Assembly: GCF_963666145.1 (NCBI RefSeq)
Contig: NZ_OY762614.1
Location: 6,066,501 to 6,130,500, forward strand
Length of the DNA: 64,000 nucleotides
DNA from: an uncultured Desulfobacter sp.
GTDB taxonomy: Bacteria > Desulfobacterota > Desulfobacteria > Desulfobacterales > Desulfobacteraceae
Reading direction: 5' to 3'
Positions 16,898 through 24,590 of the stretch are shown here, in pieces (the first letter of the stretch is position 1; each line of letters opens with the position of its first letter). The notes under the pieces were generated by a model, which was not told the origin of the DNA, did no database searches, and worked only from the letters and a program-made list of their open reading frames with translations. Position numbers and translations under genes: made by a program.

Positions 16898-17395
16898 CTA
16901 TCGCAAGTTGCCCCAGGGGTCTTCGGACCCATCCTCTCCAGGCCTTAACTCAAGCTGAAGCCCTTTTAAAAAATTACGCAGCATCTGGTTTTTGCACTCT
17001 CTGTAATGCTTGTGCCCGGGTTTTCGAAAAAAGGCGCTTAATTCATGTTTGCTGATTTGCAAACCAGCCAAGGATAAAACTCTGATCATATCTTCTGCTT
17101 TAAAATTTACAGCGATCTTCAGCTTTTTTAAAATAGCATTATTATTTAATATTTGCTCTGGTTCAGGTTGAGATCCCTCTCTTTTCCCCCGTTTATGATT
17201 GATGAATCCATTCAAAAAAATAGCCAATTCTGTATCCGTGCATTTTTTACAGGCGGGGTCATCATCTTTTTTCAGCCAATCACTGACCTGACCCCGTGAC
17301 ACCTCATAGTCGGCTTGTCCAAAAACAGAGATCATTTCTGAATCACTGAGATCAAAAATATATCGAATCCTGCGTAACATATCATTTTTATTCAT
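16898..17395 (-). CDS. DUF1456 (YehS-like) family protein
   Basis: This 165-aa protein is made of two repeated helical units of about 70 residues, each beginning with a (ML/LK)(R/K)xIRxxxxLxDxEMIxVFxLA pattern and ending in a lysine/cysteine-rich motif (DPACKKCTDTELAIFLNGFI; GHKHYRECKNQMLRNFLKGL). This is the double-repeat architecture of YehS. The function is unknown. It is probably transcribed with the downstream YaiI/RNase H genes. Confidence 0.85.
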   Translation of the reverse strand: MNKNDMLRRIRYIFDLSDSEMISVFGQADYEVSRGQVSDWLKKDDDPACKKCTDTELAIFLNGFINHKRGKREGSQPEPEQILNNNAILKKLKIAVNFKAEDMIRVLSLAGLQISKHELSAFFRKPGHKHYRECKNQMLRNFLKGLQLELRPGEDGSEDPWGNLR

Positions 17396-17448
17396 ATTAG
17401 AAGACCAATCCCTTTGTCTCTTAATTATATTAATCTTTTTTTATAACG

Positions 17449-17859
17449 TTAGAACATTCTTATCAGCTCCGCAATGCTCTTGACGAGTTGACCATGTCCT
17501 TCGTGAAGGTAGATTCCAATCTGCGCGATCAACGAATATGCTACGGCAAATTGGGCCAAAGCATATCCGGCAACGGTGAACTGGCTGACGCTGATAACAC
17601 CAAACCCGAATTGGGATAGTGTGAAAATGCCACATGCAAATTGTCCGATGGCGATGATGCCTTTTGCCGGGACAGGCATCCTGTTTGGAGTGTACTTGAA
17701 TGAGATGTGAATCCATGGCCAACCGAACAGGATTGCTTTTGATTTGTATTCAAAACCCCAGCCACCCCATTTTTCTTTGGCGGGGAACGGTGCGCCGCAC
17801 TGCGGACAAGCCATCGCTTGTTCGGATATCTCGTGCCGGCATTCGCGACAAGGTTTCAT
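17449..17859 (-). CDS. Zinc-ribbon protein with hydrophobic GQF-type repeats
   Basis: This 136-aa protein opens with a zinc ribbon (CRECRHEISEQAMACPQCGAPF; C4, C7, C18, C21). After residue 70 come repeated hydrophobic segments of 8-10 residues carrying Q-F followed by a small residue (GQFACGIFTLSQFGFGVISV, SQFTVAGYALAQF). The repeats could form membrane-inserted hairpins or a beta-solenoid. No family function is known to me. It follows the PaaI thioesterase gene by 17 bp and is probably co-transcribed. Confidence 0.7.
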   Translation of the reverse strand: MKPCRECRHEISEQAMACPQCGAPFPAKEKWGGWGFEYKSKAILFGWPWIHISFKYTPNRMPVPAKGIIAIGQFACGIFTLSQFGFGVISVSQFTVAGYALAQFAVAYSLIAQIGIYLHEGHGQLVKSIAELIRMF

Positions 17860-17876
17860 ATCCCCTCCCCTTTTTT

Positions 17877-18335
17877 TCAGCCAATCAGATACGTGCCGGT
17901 TCCTGTGGCGATCCGGACATCCTGTTCATTGTAAAGGTCAATTTTTGCAACCACTATCCGTCTGCCGGCCCTGATAATCCGGCTTCTGCATTCAAAGGCC
18001 TCTCCCCTGCCAGGCCTTAAATAATCGACCCGAATATTAATCGTTGCTGATTCAACAAGTTTTTGACTGATCACTTCAAAAGATTTACCTTCTTGAAATT
18101 TTGCACAGGAAACCAGTGCAGAAAGCCCGCCGGTCAAATCAAGAACTGATGCGGTGACACCTCCATGCAGAATACCGGCAGATGAATTTCCTATGAGATC
18201 CGCCTTCATCTCAAAGGTGGTAACAGCCTCTCCTGAATCGTAATCCAGATTTTTTATATCAATGCCAAGAACCTTGTTGAACGGCAGCATTTCAAGGTAG
18301 TATTTTTTTATATTCTCAATCACATGTTCACTCAT
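17877..18335 (-). CDS. PaaI-type hotdog thioesterase
   Basis: This 152-aa hotdog-fold protein begins at the ATG 18335 (MSEHVIENIKK); the earlier TTG at 18350 lacks support. The catalytic region ILHGGVTASVLDLTGGLSAL contains the HGG motif of PaaI/YbgC-like acyl-CoA thioesterases. A second block is NIRVDYLRPGRGEAFECRSRIIRAGRRI. It should hydrolyse an acyl- or aryl-CoA; the substrate is not evident. Confidence 0.85.
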   Translation of the reverse strand: MSEHVIENIKKYYLEMLPFNKVLGIDIKNLDYDSGEAVTTFEMKADLIGNSSAGILHGGVTASVLDLTGGLSALVSCAKFQEGKSFEVISQKLVESATINIRVDYLRPGRGEAFECRSRIIRAGRRIVVAKIDLYNEQDVRIATGTGTYLIG

Positions 18336-18550
18336 ATCAATTCTGCTCAATTTTGAATTTTAGTTTCCGTGCTATATATCGTACCAACGGCAGCTGCACA
18401 ATGAGCGGATGATTGATTTTTCAAATTGTTTTATGTAACGTGGATAAGATTCACACGCACAAACGGCTTTGACGGCATCCGGCAAGTTTCTTCTGGTTAA
18501 AGTATCTGTTTTCTATGATGCCATATGTTTGAATTAAGATGGAGAAGAGA

Positions 18551-19303
18551 ATGATGCGATTTTTATTGATAGGCATGGTTTTATTGGTATTTGTTTTCGG
18601 AATGGGAATTTATGCTCAAGCAGCCCAAACAGACATAATTCCAACTGCTAAAGGCGATTTGAAAATAACCTTGATTGGCCACGGCACCCTCATGTTTGAA
18701 TATGGTGGGAAAATAATTCATGTCGATCCATGGACAAAGGTTGGAGACTATTCATCTCTACCCAAAGCGGATCTGATCCTGATTACACACCATCACCGAG
18801 ATCACTTGGATATAGCGGCTTTGGAGCAAATTTTAAAAGACAACACCGTTGTTGTGATGACTCAAAAATGCGCTGAACAAATCGAAGCCATGAAATGGTC
18901 TCCGATCATTATGGCAAATGGGGACAAAAAAACAGTGAGTGGATTTCCATTAGAAGCCGTCCCGGCATACAACCTGGTCCATAAGCGTGAAGACGGTACG
19001 CCCTTTCATCCAAAGGGTGAAGGCAACGGATACATCCTCACATTCGCAGATAAGCGCATTTATGTGGCAGGGGATACAGAAAACACGCCGGAGGTGAAAA
19101 CTTTAAATAATATTGATGTTGCCTTTATTCCGATGAATTTGCCATATACCATGGATTCAGCCATGGCGGCCGATGCCGTTAAGGCATTTAAGCCCAGGTT
19201 GGTTTATCCCTATCACACGACAAGCAGCGAAGAGGATCAAGTGCCGGGCTTCATAGAATTAATGAAAGGATTTGATGACGTTGACATCCGGATTTTAAAA
19301 TAG
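18551..19303 (+). CDS. Exported metallo-beta-lactamase-fold hydrolase
   Basis: This protein of about 250 aa starts at either ATG 18539 or, better, 18551, where GGAGAAGAG precedes a double ATG. It has a signal peptide ending near YAQAAQ, then an MBL domain of the UlaG-like branch: IGHGTLMFEYGGKIIHVDPW, ITHHHRDHLD (zinc ligands), VAGDTENTPE and YPYHTT. It is periplasmic. The substrate is unknown. It is monocistronic, with a convergent-gene terminator behind it. Confidence 0.85.
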   Translation: MMRFLLIGMVLLVFVFGMGIYAQAAQTDIIPTAKGDLKITLIGHGTLMFEYGGKIIHVDPWTKVGDYSSLPKADLILITHHHRDHLDIAALEQILKDNTVVVMTQKCAEQIEAMKWSPIIMANGDKKTVSGFPLEAVPAYNLVHKREDGTPFHPKGEGNGYILTFADKRIYVAGDTENTPEVKTLNNIDVAFIPMNLPYTMDSAMAADAVKAFKPRLVYPYHTTSSEEDQVPGFIELMKGFDDVDIRILK

Positions 19304-19314
19304 CGCATGCTTCA

Positions 19315-19349
19315 AATTCACCGGGAGGCTGTATGCCACCCGGTGAATT
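19315..19349. terminator. Bidirectional terminator between convergent genes
   Basis: AATTCACCGGG (19315-19325) and CCCGGTGAATT (19339-19349) form a perfect 11-bp stem with a 13-nt loop, located between the plus-strand MBL gene and the minus-strand methyltransferase gene. Confidence 0.65.
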
Positions 19350-19394
19350 GTCCGGCGATATACCGTCTTTCGTATTGAGAATTAAAAAAACAGT

Positions 19395-20168
19395 TTAAAT
19401 TTTCTTCCCTATATAGAAAGTATACCCATAATATTTTTTGTACTTTTTATATAGTTGAGCTTCATGCCGTTGGTTTGCGATAAATTCTTCGGCAATTTTG
19501 TTGCCGGCGTTTTGTTTCAAGAAAAGTTCATCTGCAGCTACTTTGGGCACAAAGTAATTTTCCGTCCAGCAGTTTTCAGGCAAAATAAAAGCGGCGACCG
19601 GCATATACCCGGATTTTTGCATCTGTTCCACCTTATTGGAGACCGTGTCTATTTCCGGATAGGCATCCATCCAGAACGCTTCGATCTCGGCTGGACGTTC
19701 CTCTGTAAACCATGTTCCTTCCGAAACCGCAAGATAGCCTCCTGTTTTCAGAAATTTGCGCCATTCATTAAGTCCCCGTTCAAAACCAATGTTATAGATC
19801 GCTCCTTCGGACCATATAAGATCCAACTGCTCATCCTGGAAGGGGAGATCTTCCATTGATTTAACAATACCTTTCATTCTATGCTGAAGACCAAGCTTTT
19901 CAGTATTTTGGTTGAACAGGTCGATAAAAGCAGGAAAGATGTCGATACCTGTAATATTCCCTGGTGCATGCTGTGCTAATATCATTGTCTGTCCACCTGA
20001 TCCGCAGCCAATGTCGGCAACAAGTGATTTGTCGTTAAGGTTGTCGATAAAACTCAATGCCTTGATGGTTACTTCCGGGCTTCCCGGCCCCTGTCGATTT
20101 AGACTTGCAAAATATTGGCAGATCAATTCCACATCGAACTCATGAATTGATTTATATTCATCGGTCAT
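19395..20168 (-). CDS. SAM-dependent methyltransferase
   Basis: This 257-aa class I methyltransferase starts at ATG 20168 (MTDEYKSIHEF). Motif I is VADIGCGSGGQTMILA, followed by GIDIFPAFIDL and LIWSEGAIYNIGF. The C-terminal YKKYKKYYGYTFYIGKK is a recurrent ending in related small-molecule methyltransferases. Its ATG overlaps the stop of the upstream acetyltransferase gene by one base (TAATG), so the two are translationally coupled. The substrate is unknown. Confidence 0.85.
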   Translation of the reverse strand: MTDEYKSIHEFDVELICQYFASLNRQGPGSPEVTIKALSFIDNLNDKSLVADIGCGSGGQTMILAQHAPGNITGIDIFPAFIDLFNQNTEKLGLQHRMKGIVKSMEDLPFQDEQLDLIWSEGAIYNIGFERGLNEWRKFLKTGGYLAVSEGTWFTEERPAEIEAFWMDAYPEIDTVSNKVEQMQKSGYMPVAAFILPENCWTENYFVPKVAADELFLKQNAGNKIAEEFIANQRHEAQLYKKYKKYYGYTFYIGKKI

Positions 20169-20713
20169 TATTCTCTCCAATGCTGAGGCTGATTAAGTAC
20201 ATCAGAACATTCCACCGTTCCCCCGGCTTTGCCGATAATCCCGGAAGACAGTTCAGTTACCATCCAGGCGCCGGCATGTTCTTCCGGGATCGGATATGGT
20301 GCTTTGAACCCCAATTTGCCGGCAGGAACGAATCCCGCCCGGGGATAATAATCAGGATGTCCTAAAACAAAAACCAAATCCACCCCGTTTTTCTTTAACC
20401 GGTCAAGTCCTTCTTGGATAAGAAGGCCCCCAACACCAGTGGATTGAACTTCTGGAAGCACTGCAAGAGGTGCCAATATACAGGCTGAAACCAAAATTGG
20501 CGATTGTGCGATGTTTACTTTTGTAAAAAGAACATGCCCAACAATAGTTTGATTTTTAACCGCTACAAGAGAAAGCAAGGGTTCTGCGCTTTGGTCATCG
20601 AATAAACCATTTACAAGCTCGGCGATCACCGGCCCCTTTGCCTTTCCAAATGCCGTTTTATGAATTTTTTCTATTTCCAGTCTATCAAATTCCTGTGAAC
20701 TTCTTATTTTCAA
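20168..20713 (-). CDS. GNAT-family N-acetyltransferase
   Basis: This protein of about 181 aa has the acetyl-CoA-binding region LAVLPEVQSTGVGGLLIQEGL and the family end GHPDYYPRAGFVPAGKLGF, typical of YhbS-like GNAT proteins. The best start is a TTG at 20713, with AAAAGGA 7 nt upstream; a longer frame exists but would run through an operator-like palindrome at 20772-20786. It forms an operon with the methyltransferase. Confidence 0.82.
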   Translation of the reverse strand: MKIRSSQEFDRLEIEKIHKTAFGKAKGPVIAELVNGLFDDQSAEPLLSLVAVKNQTIVGHVLFTKVNIAQSPILVSACILAPLAVLPEVQSTGVGGLLIQEGLDRLKKNGVDLVFVLGHPDYYPRAGFVPAGKLGFKAPYPIPEEHAGAWMVTELSSGIIGKAGGTVECSDVLNQPQHWRE

Positions 20714-20771
20714 TATTCTATCCTTTTTGAGTTCAATAATCAGTATTGAAAGATGTATTAACGGCTGCATC

Positions 20772-20786
20772 GTTATCAGTGATAAC
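20772..20786. promoter_or_regulatory. Perfect palindrome upstream of the GNAT/methyltransferase operon
   Basis: GTTATCA-G-TGATAAC, 59 bp upstream of the GNAT start. It shares the word ATCAGT with the inverted repeat at 20824/20954, so it may be an operator bound by the same protein. Confidence 0.5.
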
Positions 20787-20823
20787 AACCTGAAAATATA
20801 GTTATTTATAAGACTGAAAGGGG

Positions 20824-20967
20824 GTTACTGATAAAAGGAAATATAATATAGATGGATGCAAAAACGGTTCCCGTATTGAGACTGGCTCTGCACCCTATTA
20901 TTCAGAAATAGAGTGATTAGACTGAAATGTAATGCCAATCCATTACTGATTATCTTTTATCAGTAAC
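20824..20967. repeat. 144-bp segment with 14-bp terminal inverted repeats (MITE-like)
   Basis: GTTACTGATAAAAG (20824-20837) and CTTTTATCAGTAAC (20954-20967) are perfect inverted repeats enclosing non-coding sequence. No target duplication is obvious, so it may instead be a pair of operator half-sites. The remaining gap to 21295 holds only a GC-rich stretch near 21115 with no supported gene. Confidence 0.45.
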
Positions 20968-21295
20968 GATTTGCACAATATCTAATAATTTAGAAAACAA
21001 AAAAATCCTTTTAAACCGCTTGTAATTAATTGTGGTGTCTTCTTATCATTAATTCAAAACAGTTGTCAAATATCACAATTCCATTTCTCATTGAACCACG
21101 GGGACTGTTCTCCACCCGGGCGCCCCGGCGGCTCGTTGTCCGCCTGGTCCGAAGACAAAAAATACCCTTGAGCTTCTGGATATTGATGTTTTGAACAACA
21201 CCCCTCAAGCCTTATGCACCGGGTTTTGACGCCAAAAAGGAAAACCAGGTTAAAGCCCAAACCATGACCTCAGACCGCAGGTTTATCTGATAGAT

Positions 21296-21907
21296 TTAGC
21301 CGATTTCATTCATTAAAATGCTGTGAACTTCTTTATCCTCTATGCCTAAATACGTCATCGTTGTCTTAGGATCTGAATGATTGAATCTTTTTGCAATAAC
21401 ATCAAAACCAACACCATACTTAGTCCGCTGCTGGTATCCCCAGGTTTTTCTTAATGTATGAGTGCCATAATTCCCCTTTAAATTAATCGCCTGAGTCCAT
21501 TTTTTAACAAGCCCATGCACTGCTTGTACTGACAAGGGAAAATTCTCACCCTTCCGGCTCCGGAATAAATAATGATGATTTTCGATTTGGCTTATGCTGT
21601 TTGAAAAATACGTATCAAGTGCTTTCCGGACGGATTTATTGATCACTACCACGTTTTTTTTCTTGGTTTTGCTTTCGGTTATCTGGTGAACTTGACCAGG
21701 CTTCAAGTAACGGACGTCCCCTACCTTTATATTAAGAAGGTCACCGACCCGGATGCCATTATTGATTCCCATAACAAATAAAAGGTGGTCTCTCGGGTGG
21801 CCGGAAAGAAGCTGGATGATCGCTTTAATATCTTTTTCTCCTCTGATCGGCTCCACCTCAATTCTGGAACCTTTTTTCGGATGATTGAAATTTTGACCTT
21901 TTTCCAT
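21296..21907 (-). CDS. Tyrosine recombinase consisting of the catalytic domain only
   Basis: This 203-aa phage-integrase-family protein has the catalytic set R53 (GIRVGDLL), H150-x-x-R153 (HTLRKTWGY), H177 (RFNHSDPKTT) and nucleophile Y186 (MTYLGI). The usual N-terminal core-binding domain is missing, so it is about 100 residues shorter than Xer proteins. The start context is not interrupted, which argues for a genuine short form rather than a truncation. It is flanked 5' by two palindromes (21929 and 22049). It may act on these or be regulated through them. Confidence 0.85.
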   Translation of the reverse strand: MEKGQNFNHPKKGSRIEVEPIRGEKDIKAIIQLLSGHPRDHLLFVMGINNGIRVGDLLNIKVGDVRYLKPGQVHQITESKTKKKNVVVINKSVRKALDTYFSNSISQIENHHYLFRSRKGENFPLSVQAVHGLVKKWTQAINLKGNYGTHTLRKTWGYQQRTKYGVGFDVIAKRFNHSDPKTTMTYLGIEDKEVHSILMNEIG

Positions 21908-21928
21908 AACATCCCCCTACCCTATTAT

Positions 21929-21971
21929 AAATCTTAAGTTAGTTGTATTATATACATATAACTTAAGATTT
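21929..21971. promoter_or_regulatory. 13-bp-arm palindrome just upstream of the recombinase gene
   Basis: AAATCTTAAGTTA (21929-21941) and TAACTTAAGATTT (21959-21971) are perfect arms around an AT-rich 17-bp centre containing TATATAC. It is 21 bp from the recombinase ATG, so it likely overlaps its promoter. The arms differ by only a base or two from those at 6477 and 22049. Confidence 0.6.
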
Positions 21972-22048
21972 AAAAATGAAAGAAGGCGGATTTTTTTAAC
22001 AAAAATAGCGAATGCCCCTATGTAGAAAGGGTCTTCACTATTTTATCG

Positions 22049-22078
22049 AATCTTAACTTTTAGGCAAAAGTTAAGATT
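22049..22078. repeat. Palindrome, second copy of the 6477 element
   Basis: AATCTTAACTTTT, AGGC, then AAAAGTTAAGATT (equivalently 12-6-12). It shares arms and part of the centre with 6477-6506. A 21-codon minus-strand frame (MADDLAQILVKHKAAVVGRS) ends inside it and may be the remnant of a gene. Confidence 0.6.
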
Positions 22079-22242
22079 TAGATCTGCCCACCACCGCAGC
22101 TTTATGCTTCACAAGTATTTGAGCTAAATCGTCTGCCATAATTTAAAATGAAAATTAATTGGTGGAAACCTGGGCCTGTTTTGTTTTCATTTTATTGTTT
22201 ACTAAGTCAAACGGTCTTATCCTGCTTCGGTCTTTGTTACTA

Positions 22243-22668
22243 TTATTTTGGAGCCTTGGCCCCAGGTAAAGTTTGCGCTGCAAGATCAAAAGTGAAAGAG
22301 CCATTAAAAGGTTTATTTTCTTTGTTGGCTATCTGCTTAGATTTGTTAACGATCAAAGCATCCGAAAAATCAGCTCCTTTACCCTTGACTGGTTTTGCAT
22401 CTCTGTAATCTGTAAGCGCAAGCCACACGGCTTGACCATCCTCAAACCTTATATTCGGTTCCTGAAACAACGACTGAAGAACTGTCACTAGTTCAGGTTT
22501 CTTTAACTGGTATTTTTTACCACGCAATGTCCAGATCGTCTCGACCAGCACGACATCAGTGACTAAAACCTTCTCCTGACCTGAAATCAACTTGACTGCT
22601 TTTCTAAACTGTTCGGCATCATCTTCAAGCAGGTATCGCAACAGAACGTTGGTGTCGATTGAAATCAT
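22243..22668 (-). CDS. vapC: PIN-domain toxin (VapC family)
   Basis: This 141-aa PIN nuclease has acidic residues D5 (SIDTNVLLRYLL), E43 (LVETIWTL), D100 and D103 (ADFSDALI) and D128 (FTFDLAA). These match the magnesium site of VapC RNases, which cleave tRNA or rRNA. The ATG overlaps the antitoxin stop (ATGA), giving the usual toxin-antitoxin coupling. An intact active site suggests a functional toxin. Confidence 0.9.
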   Translation of the reverse strand: MISIDTNVLLRYLLEDDAEQFRKAVKLISGQEKVLVTDVVLVETIWTLRGKKYQLKKPELVTVLQSLFQEPNIRFEDGQAVWLALTDYRDAKPVKGKGADFSDALIVNKSKQIANKENKPFNGSFTFDLAAQTLPGAKAPK

Positions 22669-22880
22669 TGCAGAGAACTCTCCATAGACTCCTCATCGGT
22701 CATAGAAGGATTCCCTTGAACGTACTTTAAAAGACCTCTTGCAGCTCCCTGCTTCTTTTTTACAATGGTTAACTGACCATAAGCTATAAAGCTTTCCACT
22801 TCATCCCCTGGTTCAATTCCCAGAGCTTCACACTGACTTACGGGCAAAGTGATTTGCCTTTTTGCACTAACCTTCGGCAT
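22665..22880 (-). CDS. vapB: AbrB/MazE-type antitoxin partner of VapC
   Basis: This 71-aa protein begins at ATG 22880 (MPKVSAKRQITLPVSQCEAL) with a perfect AGGAGG upstream. The N-terminal swapped-hairpin AbrB domain (about 1-45) binds DNA, and the C-terminal tail (YVQGNPSMTDEESMESSL) should wrap the toxin. It is the first gene of the pair and probably autoregulates. Confidence 0.88.
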   Translation of the reverse strand: MPKVSAKRQITLPVSQCEALGIEPGDEVESFIAYGQLTIVKKKQGAARGLLKYVQGNPSMTDEESMESSLQ

Positions 22881-23013
22881 AAATCCTCCTGTACTGTTTG
22901 TATATAACGGCCATGGGCCGATCTGACATATCAACTGCCAGGCATATCCCACAACAAAGATAGAAAGATCTGAGTAACCTGCCCAGACTTTCTTAAAAAC
23001 AATATACCACCTT

Positions 23014-23040
23014 TCTTTACAATTTATCAAATTGTAAAGA
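23014..23040. promoter_or_regulatory. 12-bp-arm palindrome upstream of vapBC
   Basis: TCTTTACAATTT, centre ATC, AAATTGTAAAGA: a perfect inverted repeat 134 bp upstream of vapB. It is a candidate operator for the VapB/AbrB protein. Confidence 0.5.
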
Positions 23041-23281
23041 TTTTGCACTTAAACAAAATAAAAGACCATATAAAACTCCCTTCTTTTTTCAATATCCATA
23101 TTTTGTTTCGTCTCGGGTCGGTGCCGGCCTCCTATTCTGATTTAGATTGTAGAAAAAATCGAATCCCACTATTCTGGACCACGAAGATCTTGCTATATTA
23201 TTCCCATGGTTGGTGAATTAATATTATAGTGTGAACCGGTAGATTGCTAACAATCCTACATTTTATGGAGATGATGTAAAA

Positions 23282-23707
23282 ATGAATAACGAATTCATGG
23301 AGAGCCTTATTGAACAAAATCCCGATGCAATAATATTTGCCGATATAAAAGGCACAATACAAGTATGGAATATGGCGGCCGAACATATTTTTGGATTTAG
23401 CAAAGAAGAAGCAGTCGGAGCGAGCTTAGATATTATAATTCCGGAAAACTTACGAAAGGCTCACTGGCGTGGATTTCAACAAGCTATTCAAATTGGGAAA
23501 ACTAAGTATGCCGGCAAATTTCTGCCTACGAAATCTTTACATGCAGATGGGTCTGTTATTTACGTTGATCTCGGTTTCTCTATTGTTTTAGATTTCGCAA
23601 ATAATGTTATTGGAGCGTTGTCAAGCGTAAGAGATATTACCACAAAATATAAGGAAGATCGGGCGATTCGAAAAAGATTGTCCGAGTTAGAAAATATTCA
23701 AAAATAA
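23282..23707 (+). CDS. Stand-alone PAS-domain protein
   Basis: This 141-aa protein is a single PAS domain (about residues 5-125): NPDAIIFADIKGTIQVWNMAAEHIFGFSKEEAVG opens it in several short blocks, and SSVRDIT closes it with a PAC-like end. There is no kinase, cyclase or helix-turn-helix output. It ends in a short charged helix. It may sense redox or haem and act through an unlinked partner. It lies upstream of the NapC/octahaem operon. Confidence 0.82.
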   Translation: MNNEFMESLIEQNPDAIIFADIKGTIQVWNMAAEHIFGFSKEEAVGASLDIIIPENLRKAHWRGFQQAIQIGKTKYAGKFLPTKSLHADGSVIYVDLGFSIVLDFANNVIGALSSVRDITTKYKEDRAIRKRLSELENIQK

Positions 23708-23830
23708 AATTCCAGGTGTCCATGAATTTTCATAATGTAAAAAAAGATGGTAATTGCTTGATCAATCGGTATGAAGTTTATATGAAAGTAGCAATAATTT
23801 ACTAAATTTATATAATATTCTGTTGTGGCT

Positions 23831-23859
23831 TAAGCCTGGGTTTAGTTAGGCCAGGCTTA
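23831..23859. terminator. Hairpin in the PAS-napC intergenic region
   Basis: TAAGCCTGG and CCAGGCTTA form a perfect 9-bp stem with an 11-nt loop, 120 bp after the PAS stop. No T-run follows, so it may be regulatory rather than a terminator. Confidence 0.35.
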
Positions 23860-23993
23860 CAGATGGCCGCGATTGAATCTTGACATTCCTTTCTGATATA
23901 GATAAGTTCAATTTAAGTAAAGCCGTACTCTAAATAAACGTTCTAAGCATTTCAATAACTTTCTATATTTTATAAAAAGGCGCGAGGTTTAAA

Positions 23994-24554
23994 ATGAACA
24001 AAATACTCAAACCTATAATTTTTATTTTGATCGGCATTATTATCGCCTTTCCTGTATTCAGCCTGACCTATTACACAATGGCGAGAACATCAACGCCCGG
24101 ATTTTGCGCCTCCTGCCACGAGATTCAACCTGCCTTTAACGCATGGAAGACGTCTACACACGTAAACAACGCCCAGGGATTTGTCGCTGATTGTATGGAC
24201 TGCCACCTGCCTGCCCCGCAGGATACAGTAAACTTTTTTTATACAAAGACGATCCACGGCATCAAAGATGTATTTGTCCATTTTGCCTATGGGACCTACG
24301 ACCGGGAAAAAAGTCGTGAACACGCATATGAAACATTTAAAAATGCGCAATGTCAAAAATGTCACCGAAATCTGTTGAATATCCCGGATAAAAGAGGGGC
24401 TATGCTGGCCCACCGAACAGTTCTATATCCAAGAGAAGGATATGAAAAAAAATGTGTTGACTGCCATAGAAATCTTGTTCATGTGGACAGCGAAATTTAT
24501 AAATACAAACAGAAACAGGCGCCATACAGAGCAATGGGAATTCAGGATTTATAA
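23994..24554 (+). CDS. NapC/NirT-family tetrahaem cytochrome c
   Basis: This 186-aa membrane-anchored cytochrome has one N-terminal transmembrane helix (about 7-28) and four CXXCH motifs (CASCH, CMDCH, CQKCH, CVDCH). Proteins of this family oxidise menaquinol and pass electrons to periplasmic reductases such as Nrf or Nap. The octahaem cytochrome gene starts 36 bp downstream, so it is the natural electron acceptor. The arrangement resembles the haoC-haoA pairs of Epsilonproteobacteria. Confidence 0.9.
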   Translation: MNKILKPIIFILIGIIIAFPVFSLTYYTMARTSTPGFCASCHEIQPAFNAWKTSTHVNNAQGFVADCMDCHLPAPQDTVNFFYTKTIHGIKDVFVHFAYGTYDREKSREHAYETFKNAQCQKCHRNLLNIPDKRGAMLAHRTVLYPREGYEKKCVDCHRNLVHVDSEIYKYKQKQAPYRAMGIQDL

Positions 24555-24590
24555 ACCTTGTAACGGTTACAAATAAAATAAGGGGGGGCC

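Noticed and set aside
21026..21260. GC-rich minus-strand frames before the tyrosine recombinase
   Set aside because: No family motif or ribosome-binding site. An attC-like recombination site was considered, but the required core and complementary ends were not found.
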